A DNA stretch of 5,513 nt from an uncultured bacterium (lineage in GTDB: Bacteria; Acidobacteriota; Thermoanaerobaculia; Multivoradales; JAHEKO01). A model generated the notes under the pieces. It had not been told where the DNA came from and did no database searches. It saw only the letters and a list, made by a program, of their open reading frames with translations. This document shows, in pieces, positions 1-4,457 of the stretch (position 1 is its first letter; every line of letters starts with the position of its first letter). The translations under genes and the position numbers were made by a program. The DNA lies in contig CALILB010000384.1 of NCBI GenBank assembly GCA_938016625.1, forward strand, positions 1 through 5,513, in the 5' to 3' direction.

Positions 1-1
1 C

Positions 2-253
2 TTTCACTGGCACGTGGCTGACCTCGGCATGGAACACGTCTACATCAAGCCGCGAACGCCTCAGCTCAACGGCAAAGTCGAGCGGTCCCACCGAACCGAC
101 AAGGACGAGTTCTACCAGTTGATCGACTATCGCGACGATGTGGATCTCGAGAAGAAGCTGGCCGCATGGGAACGTTTCTACAACTACGATCGGCCGCACA
201 GCTCTCATCGCGGAAAGACACCCTACGAAGTTCTAAGGGAGAAGCTAACCTAG
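2..253 (+). CDS. IS481/IS3-type transposase, C-terminal part (5' end outside window)
   Basis: The frame is open from the left edge to TAG at 251-253 and encodes the last 83 residues of a DDE-type integrase/transposase. The end of the rve integrase core is recognisable: a stretch reading HVYIKPRTPQLNGKVERSHR (nt 38-97), in which the Glu at nt 80-82 matches the third catalytic acid of the DDE triad in IS481 and IS3 relatives. It is followed by the usual C-terminal pattern: DEFYQ, then FYNYDRPH and a closing TPYEVL. Such enzymes cut and join the ends of their own element. The two catalytic Asp residues would lie left of the window, so I cannot say whether the gene is intact. A GTG at nt 14 is an internal codon, not the start. 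The family assignment between IS481 and IS3 is uncertain; the integrase-core identification is firm. Confidence 0.88.
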   Translation, partial: FHWHVADLGMEHVYIKPRTPQLNGKVERSHRTDKDEFYQLIDYRDDVDLEKKLAAWERFYNYDRPHSSHRGKTPYEVLREKLT

Positions 254-302
254 TCAAGGGTGTCCGGCTTGATTCGTAACATCACACCAAGGAGAACCGG
301 CA
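254..302. other. Probable IS right flank / pepF leader (49 bp)
   Basis: This short spacer separates the transposase stop from the pepF start. If the element is of the IS481 group, its right end would be expected to finish in ACA, and two candidates are present, at 279-281 and 284-286. Either would put the element boundary directly before the pepF ribosome binding site at 289-294. I see no convincing -35/-10 pair inside it. The exact boundary cannot be set without the left end of the element or a second copy. Confidence 0.3.
289..294 (+). promoter_or_regulatory. Shine-Dalgarno site of pepF
   Basis: AAGGAG lies 8 nt before the ATG at 303. It fixes that ATG as the start, which also gives a protein beginning with a complete signal peptide. 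Confidence 0.8.
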
Positions 303-383
303 ATGATTGGCTACCGAATTTCCCCGCTCCTCGCGCTCTCAGCTCTTGTCCTACTGACATTTGCGTCGGCTCCGGCTGTTGCC
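303..383 (+). other. Signal peptide of the pepF product
   Basis: Codons 1-27: a short N-region with Arg5, a Leu/Ala/Val-rich core, then Ala25-Val26-Ala27 as a signal peptidase I site. The mature protein would start at Gln28 with an acidic, low-complexity linker before the peptidase domain. There is no twin-arginine motif and no Cys for lipidation. Confidence 0.85.
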
Positions 384-2207
384 CAGGAGGCGGCCGAAGA
401 GCAGACCCTTTTCTATGAAAACCGGCAGGACATTCCACTCGAGTACCGCTGGGATTTGGATGCCATCTTCCCCAATCAGGAGGCCTGGCAGGCGGAGCTC
501 GAAAGACTGGACCAGGACATCCCCGCGATCGCCGACTACAGAGGGCGGCTTGGTGAGTCGGCGGAGGTGCTGGCAGCGGCGCTCGAGGCCCAGTTCGCCC
601 TCGGACGTCGATTCGAGGATGTTTTTGTTTACGCCATGGAGCTGCTGCACACCAACACCGCCGATGCCACGGCCAACGATCTTTCGGGCCGGGCCCGTGC
701 CCTGGCCGGAAAGCTCCAGGAAGCGGTGGCCTTTATCGACCCGGAGATCGTCCAGCTGCCCGAGTATCAGCTGCACGAGTACCTGCGGGATCCGGTGCTC
801 GCGCCTTATGCTCACTACCTCGACAACGTGGTGCGCACCCGGGATCACATCCTCTCGCCCGAGGTCGAGGGGATCTTGGCCGGCTCGGCCCTGCCCGGCT
901 CGGCCCACCAGCAGGCCTTCTCGAGCCTACAGAACGCCGATATCGAGTGGCCGACCATCAAAGATGAAGATGGGGAGGACCTCAAGGTCGTCCCCGGCCA
1001 GTACCTGCGATTGGTGACCAGCGATGACCGTCGTGTACGCCGCGAAGGGGCGCTGGCTCTGTTCGATACCTACACCAAATACGCCAACACCTTTGCCGCT
1101 ACCTTGGGGGGCAGCATCCAGCGAGACACCTGGCTGGCCCGCACTCGCGGGTACGAAACGGCCTTGGACATGTCACTCGATTCCACCAAGGTACCCGAGG
1201 CCGTGGTGAATACCCTGGTCGGGGCGGTGCACGACAACATCGAGCAGATCCAGAGCTATGCCACGCTGCGCAAGGAACTGCTCAGTCTCGACGAGCAGCA
1301 CATCTACGATTTCTACATGAATGTGATCCCCGGGGTGGAAAAGAAGTACACCTACGAGCAGGGCTGGGATCTGGCGATGGAGTTCTGGCGCGAGACCTTT
1401 GGCGAGGAGTACGCGGCCGTAGCCGAGCGGGCGCGCAAAGAGCGGTGGGTGGATGTCTACTCCAACCAGGGTAAACGTCCGGGGGCCTATTCCTGGGGGA
1501 CCTACAACTCCCACCCCTATCTCTTCCTCAACTGGGACGGGAGCTTGGAGGCGGTCTCGACTCTGGTCCACGAGATGGGCCACTCGATCCATACCTACAT
1601 AGCCAATCAGAATCAGCCGTACCACGATTCCGACTACAGCCTGTTTGTGGCCGAGGTGGGCTCGGTGGCGAGCGAGTCCCTCTTTCTCGAGTGGCTGTTC
1701 GAGCGCAGCACCGACCCCGATGAGCGCAAGCTCCTGGTCAACCAGGCCATGAACGACGTCACCAGCACATTTGTGCGGCAGATCTTCTTCCACGAGTGGG
1801 AGGCCAAGGCCCACGCCATGGCCGAAGCCGGCGAGCCTCTGACCAAAGAGACCCTGGGCGAGGCCTACGGCAATCTGTGGAAGGAGTACTACGGCGCCGA
1901 CCTCACCGTCGACGATGCCTACAAGGCCGGCTGGGCGCGGGTGAGCCACTTCTACCGGACCTTCTACGTCTGGGTCTACGCCACCAGCTATGCCGCCGGC
2001 GAGGCCATCGCCCAACGCTTCCGCGACGGCGACGAAACCGCCGTCCAGGACTATCTGGCGATGCTCAAGCTGGGGGGGAGCGTCTATCCCATTGATGCCC
2101 TCGCCCGGGCCGGTGTCGACATGTCGGATCCCACGGTGATCCGCGCGGTGATGGATCGGTACGGAGAGCTCCAGGGGCAGTTGCGGGAATTGATGGCAGG
2201 GGAGTAA
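303..2207 (+). CDS. pepF: Exported oligoendopeptidase F-like zinc peptidase (family M3)
   Basis: A 634-residue M3 family metallopeptidase that hydrolyses short peptides. Residues 1-27 form a Sec-type signal peptide: Arg5, a hydrophobic core at about 8-21, and an AVA cleavage site before Gln28, with no lipobox Cys. The N-terminal oligopeptidase F domain begins with the conserved DIPLEYRWDLDAIF (43-56). In the catalytic domain, GAYSWGTY (394-401) precedes the zinc motif HEMGH (423-427). His423 and His427 should be zinc ligands, Glu424 the general base, and Glu451 in FVAEVGS the third ligand. The family's late active-site segment is present as HFYRTFYVWVYATSY (549-563). Length is slightly above the usual 600 or so because of the signal peptide. 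All expected residues are there, so it looks active. PepF proteins are mostly cytoplasmic, so a periplasmic or secreted role in peptide scavenging is inferred. It stands alone, after an IS end and before a repeat-rich spacer. Confidence 0.95.
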   Translation: MIGYRISPLLALSALVLLTFASAPAVAQEAAEEQTLFYENRQDIPLEYRWDLDAIFPNQEAWQAELERLDQDIPAIADYRGRLGESAEVLAAALEAQFALGRRFEDVFVYAMELLHTNTADATANDLSGRARALAGKLQEAVAFIDPEIVQLPEYQLHEYLRDPVLAPYAHYLDNVVRTRDHILSPEVEGILAGSALPGSAHQQAFSSLQNADIEWPTIKDEDGEDLKVVPGQYLRLVTSDDRRVRREGALALFDTYTKYANTFAATLGGSIQRDTWLARTRGYETALDMSLDSTKVPEAVVNTLVGAVHDNIEQIQSYATLRKELLSLDEQHIYDFYMNVIPGVEKKYTYEQGWDLAMEFWRETFGEEYAAVAERARKERWVDVYSNQGKRPGAYSWGTYNSHPYLFLNWDGSLEAVSTLVHEMGHSIHTYIANQNQPYHDSDYSLFVAEVGSVASESLFLEWLFERSTDPDERKLLVNQAMNDVTSTFVRQIFFHEWEAKAHAMAEAGEPLTKETLGEAYGNLWKEYYGADLTVDDAYKAGWARVSHFYRTFYVWVYATSYAAGEAIAQRFRDGDETAVQDYLAMLKLGGSVYPIDALARAGVDMSDPTVIRAVMDRYGELQGQLRELMAGE

Positions 2208-2224
2208 GGGCGTAGGGGCTCCCC

Positions 2225-2259
2225 CGCCCACCCGGTTGGGCGCGGCCGCCGGTCGCCCA
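2225..2259. repeat. Alternative hairpins around a GCGGCCGC palindrome
   Basis: CGCCCA occurs at 2225-2230 and 2254-2259, and its complement TGGGCG lies between them at 2237-2242. The middle arm can pair with either one, giving two mutually exclusive 6-bp stems. The 8-bp palindrome GCGGCCGC sits at 2242-2249. No T-run follows, so this is not a standard intrinsic terminator. Confidence 0.5.
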
Positions 2260-2264
2260 GCAAC

Positions 2265-2314
2265 GTAGGGGCGGGGCTTGTCTCCGCCCGGGAGGGTACA
2301 AGGCCCTCCCCTAC
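2265..2314. repeat. Composite palindromic unit with two inner hairpins
   Basis: GTAGGGG (2265-2271) and CCCCTAC (2308-2314) form an outer inverted repeat. Inside are two hairpins: GGGCGGGG (2269-2276) with CTCCGCCC (2282-2289), an 8-bp stem with one G-T/U pair and a 5-nt loop; and GGAGGG (2291-2296) with CCCTCC (2304-2309), a 6-bp stem with a 7-nt loop. The inner stems share a few bases with the outer one, so not all can form fully at once. The layout resembles dispersed REP-like intergenic palindromes. It could protect or end the pepF transcript, but lacks a T-tract. Confidence 0.6.
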
Positions 2315-2349
2315 ATCGCTGCGACATACGCCTCGATCCCACAAGATCT

Positions 2350-2372
2350 GGAAACCGCAGGCCTTCGGTTCC
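2350..2372. repeat. Imperfect hairpin
   Basis: GGAACCG with one bulged A (2350-2357) pairs with CGGTTCC (2366-2372), leaving an 8-nt loop. It is followed by a pyrimidine-rich run (cctgttcttcccc) rather than a T-run, so a terminator role is possible but weak. Confidence 0.35.
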
Positions 2373-2379
2373 TGTTCTT

Positions 2380-2403
2380 CCCCTAAGCCCCTAAGCCCCT
2401 ACG
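2380..2403. repeat. Three tandem 8-bp repeats (CCCCTAAG, CCCCTAAG, CCCCTACG)
   Basis: Two identical units and a third differing at one base lie head to tail. The third unit is part of the right arm of the 14-bp inverted repeat. The array covers the place where a -35 box for the TATAAT at 2407-2412 would fall, and no -35-like hexamer is visible there. Confidence 0.75.
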
Positions 2404-2406
2404 CCC

Positions 2407-2412
2407 TATAAT
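2407..2412 (+). promoter_or_regulatory. Perfect -10 element (TATAAT) just before pcnB
   Basis: TATAAT matches the sigma-70 -10 consensus at all six positions and ends 7 bp before the GTG start at 2420. Normal -10 to start-site spacing would begin the transcript at or within a base or two of that GTG. No -35 match is seen at the standard distance (about 2384-2389, taagcc). The surrounding DNA is GC-rich, which makes a chance match less likely but not negligible. Confidence 0.5.
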
Positions 2413-2419
2413 TCCCCCT

Positions 2420-3694
2420 GTGACCGTTTCCACCACATCCGGGCCTCGCATTCTCACCCGGCCGGAACACCCCATATCGCGTCAGGACATCGAGAGCAAC
2501 GCTCTCAAGGTGCTCTACCGCCTGCACAACGCGAAATTCAAGGGCTATCTCGTGGGTGGCGCGGTGCGCGACCTGATGCTCGAGCGGCGGCCAAAGGACT
2601 TCGACGTCTCGACCGACGCCAGACCCCAACAGATCAGACGCCTGTTCCGCAACTCGCGGATCATCGGCCGGCGCTTCCGGCTCGCCCATGTCTACTTTCG
2701 GGAAGGGATTGTCGAGGTCTCCACCTTCCGTCGCAATCCCGATCCCGAAGCCCAGAACGGAGCGCCGGGGGACCACCTGATCACCGACGACAACGTCTTT
2801 GGCACGCCGAGGGAGGATGCCTTCCGGCGGGATTTCACGATAAACGCGCTTTTCTACAACATCGGCGACTACTCGGTCATTGACTATGTGGGGGGAATCG
2901 AGGATCTGGAGAAGCGCCTCATTCGCGCCATCGGCGACCCGGAGATCCGTTTCAAGGAGGACCCGGTGCGCATGTTGCGGGCCTGTGAGATCGCCGGCCG
3001 GCTGGATTTCGACATCGAGGAGAAGACGGCCGCGGCCGCGAGCACTTGCCGCCGGGAGATCGAGCGGGCCTCGCCGGCCCGGATGGCCGAGGAGATCAGT
3101 CAACTGCTGCGTAGCGGGAGCGCCACGCCGGCGCTCCGTCACGCGCAAGATCTTGGCCTGCTTGGTGCTTTTCTACCGGAGGCAAGACCTCTGCTGGCCG
3201 ATGCCGGCTCGGAGCCGACCGATTTTGCCGCGGTACTTCCGGCCATCGACCGTCTGGCAGTCGGCAACCCGCCGCCCTCCGATGCGGCCCTGTTGGCCGC
3301 GCTGCTTCTCCCCGGCGTGTTCCTGCGACGCCGGCAAATGGAGCAGGACCGGGGCCGACCCATAGGGCGAGAGGCATTGCGCAAGCTGGTCGGCAAGGTC
3401 GTGGATCCGTTTCTGCTGCGCTTCCGTATTTCCAAAGCCAAGTCGGATCAGGCCCATCAGGCCATCGGGGCCTTCCATCGTCTAGGGGAGAACTGGCGAA
3501 CGGCGGGCGATCGGGTGCGGTTTGCCGGCCACCCTGGGTTCGACGATGCCTTGACGCTGTTGGAGATTCTGGTCGAAGCGACGGGTGAGGGTGGGGAGGA
3601 TCTGGCGCTGTGGCGGAAGGTCCGCGAGCACCGGCCCAAGCGGCGAGAGCGCGCGGTACGCCGTCGTCGACCTCGCCGTCGTCGTCGCCGCTGA
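2420..3694 (+). CDS. pcnB: Poly(A) polymerase I (polynucleotide adenylyltransferase)
   Basis: A 424-residue class II nucleotidyltransferase that adds A tails to RNA 3' ends, marking RNAs for decay in the cytoplasm. The N-terminal ISRQDIESNALKVLYRL (19-35) is typical of PcnB. The catalytic GG...R...D.D motif is at 46-62, with Asp60 and Asp62 as metal ligands. IIGRRFRLAHV (81-91) matches the signature separating bacterial poly(A) polymerases from CCA-adding enzymes. RRDFTINAL (136-144), DYVGG (155-159) and EDPVRMLRA (180-188) follow, then a helical RNA-binding region and an Arg-rich tail (407-424). E. coli PcnB is somewhat longer. GTG at 2420 is the only usable start: the frame has a stop at 2384-2386, and conserved sequence begins by residue 19. 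There is no Shine-Dalgarno site. A tRNA nucleotidyltransferase role is the main alternative and looks less likely. Confidence 0.92.
   Translation: MTVSTTSGPRILTRPEHPISRQDIESNALKVLYRLHNAKFKGYLVGGAVRDLMLERRPKDFDVSTDARPQQIRRLFRNSRIIGRRFRLAHVYFREGIVEVSTFRRNPDPEAQNGAPGDHLITDDNVFGTPREDAFRRDFTINALFYNIGDYSVIDYVGGIEDLEKRLIRAIGDPEIRFKEDPVRMLRACEIAGRLDFDIEEKTAAAASTCRREIERASPARMAEEISQLLRSGSATPALRHAQDLGLLGAFLPEARPLLADAGSEPTDFAAVLPAIDRLAVGNPPPSDAALLAALLLPGVFLRRRQMEQDRGRPIGREALRKLVGKVVDPFLLRFRISKAKSDQAHQAIGAFHRLGENWRTAGDRVRFAGHPGFDDALTLLEILVEATGEGGEDLALWRKVREHRPKRRERAVRRRRPRRRRRR
3638..3691 (+). other. Arg-rich C-terminal tail of PcnB
   Basis: The last 18 residues (407-424) carry 14 Arg or Lys, ending in six consecutive Arg encoded by CGT/CGC codons. 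Basic C-terminal tails occur in PcnB proteins and are thought to help bind RNA. The repeated CGT and CGC codons make the stretch low in complexity. Confidence 0.7.
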
Positions 3695-3720
3695 GCCCAT
3701 CGATGCTTATGGCCGCAGGT

Positions 3721-3726
3721 TAGAAT
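3721..3726 (+). promoter_or_regulatory. Weak candidate -10 (TAGAAT) for the sdh operon
   Basis: TAGAAT differs from the -10 consensus at one position and lies in the 70-bp pcnB-sdhC gap, 38 bp before the sdhC ATG. No good -35 is seen about 17 bp upstream. The gap is too wide for translational coupling to pcnB, so a separate promoter is reasonable, but this site is only a candidate. Confidence 0.25.
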
Positions 3727-3764
3727 ACGATCCACTCGCTCGAATCCTTGTTTTCGGAAACCAG

Positions 3765-4448
3765 ATGGCTTTGCTGAGCTTCTATCGGACCGCTGTCGGC
3801 AAGAAGACCGTGATGGCGGTCTCCGGCATCCTGCTCTTTGGCTTTGTCCTGGGGCACATGCTGGGCAATCTCAAACTTTATCTGGGTGCGGAAGAGCTCA
3901 ATCACTATGCCGAGTGGCTACGCGAGGTGGGGAGTCCGCTTCTTCCCCATGGCGGCTTGTTGTGGATCGCACGCCTGGTGCTGCTGGCGGCGGTGGCGGT
4001 GCACATCACCGCCGCCACCCAGTTGACGCTGCTCAGCTGGCAAGCGCGACCCGAGAGCTACAAAGAGCGGCAGACGATCGAGGCGACCTATGCCGCGCGC
4101 ACGATGCGGTGGGGTGGCGTTCTCATCGCCCTCTTTGTGCTCTATCACCTGGCTCATCTCACCTGGGGTGTGAGTTGGGCGCACAGCGACTTCGTACCTG
4201 GGGACGTCTACCACAACGTCGTGGCTGGATTCAGCCTGTGGTGGGTGAGCGGTTTCTACATCGTGGCCCAGGTCGCACTCGGCTTCCACCTCTACCACGG
4301 TCTCTGGAGTCTGTTTCAGACCCTGGGCTGGTATGTGGACGAGAATCCGCACGACTGGCGGCGGCGGTTCGCCCTGGTCTTCGCCCTGGTCATCGTTCTT
4401 GGAAACATCTCCTTTCCCCTGGCCGTCCTGGCCGGTCTGGTGAGGTAG
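3765..4448 (+). CDS. sdhC: Succinate dehydrogenase cytochrome b558 subunit (di-heme membrane anchor)
   Basis: A 227-residue membrane protein that anchors succinate dehydrogenase/fumarate reductase in the inner membrane and links it to quinone. Five hydrophobic segments are visible at about 16-36, 65-91, 116-136, 153-181 and 202-225. This matches the single-subunit, five-helix anchor of the b558 (type B) family, also known from Bacillus SdhC and Wolinella FrdC. Candidate axial heme ligands fall one per helix I-IV: His31, His80, His128 (or His131) and His175 (or His178), as expected for two b hemes. The N-terminus (SFYRTAVGKKTVMAVSG, 5-21) and the HMLGNLKLYLG stretch (31-41) are typical. ATG at 3765 is chosen because homologues begin there; the open frame extends upstream into pcnB but lacks family sequence. 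The ribosome site is weak (GGA at 3756-3758). sdhA follows after 9 bp. Confidence 0.93.
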   Translation: MALLSFYRTAVGKKTVMAVSGILLFGFVLGHMLGNLKLYLGAEELNHYAEWLREVGSPLLPHGGLLWIARLVLLAAVAVHITAATQLTLLSWQARPESYKERQTIEATYAARTMRWGGVLIALFVLYHLAHLTWGVSWAHSDFVPGDVYHNVVAGFSLWWVSGFYIVAQVALGFHLYHGLWSLFQTLGWYVDENPHDWRRRFALVFALVIVLGNISFPLAVLAGLVR

Positions 4449-4452
4449 GAGG
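4447..4452 (+). promoter_or_regulatory. Shine-Dalgarno site of sdhA
   Basis: AGGAGG, a full consensus match, overlaps the TAG stop of sdhC and lies 5 nt before the sdhA ATG. The overlap implies that ribosomes finishing sdhC sit close to the sdhA start, consistent with coupled translation. Confidence 0.85.
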
Positions 4453-4457
4453 CGCCG

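Larger units (their letters stand above)
2207..2407. repeat. Repeat-dense spacer bounded by a perfect 14-bp inverted repeat
   Basis: AGGGCGTAGGGGCT at 2207-2220 is exactly complementary in reverse to 2394-2407. The 201 bp so bounded fill almost the whole pepF-pcnB spacer. The core GTAGGGG occurs twice on the + strand (2212-2218, 2265-2271) and its complement CCCCTAC twice (2308-2314, 2396-2402). The left arm starts on the last base of the pepF stop codon, and the right arm ends on the first T of a TATAAT element. Two explanations are possible: a small non-autonomous element with terminal inverted repeats, or a cluster of dispersed palindromic intergenic repeats. No clear target-site duplication is visible, so I favour neither strongly. 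No gene or protein-like frame is evident inside. Confidence 0.6.

Noticed and set aside
2282..2320. Intrinsic terminator after pepF
   Set aside because: Stable GC-rich stems are present, but none is followed by a T-run; I list them as repeats only.
1173..2342. A 389-codon open frame on the - strand opposite pepF
   Set aside because: It mirrors pepF codons in a GC-rich gene, has no recognisable domain, and its Gly/Val/Leu-rich composition is what reverse reading of such a gene yields. pepF is strongly supported.
2399..3148. A 249-codon - strand frame opposite the pcnB 5' half
   Set aside because: It runs against highly conserved PcnB motifs, shows no domain, and would end within the pcnB promoter.
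3585..3764. An upstream extension of sdhC by 60 codons starting inside pcnB
   Set aside because: The extra sequence is Arg/Gly-rich with no SdhC character, and homologues begin at the ATG at 3765.
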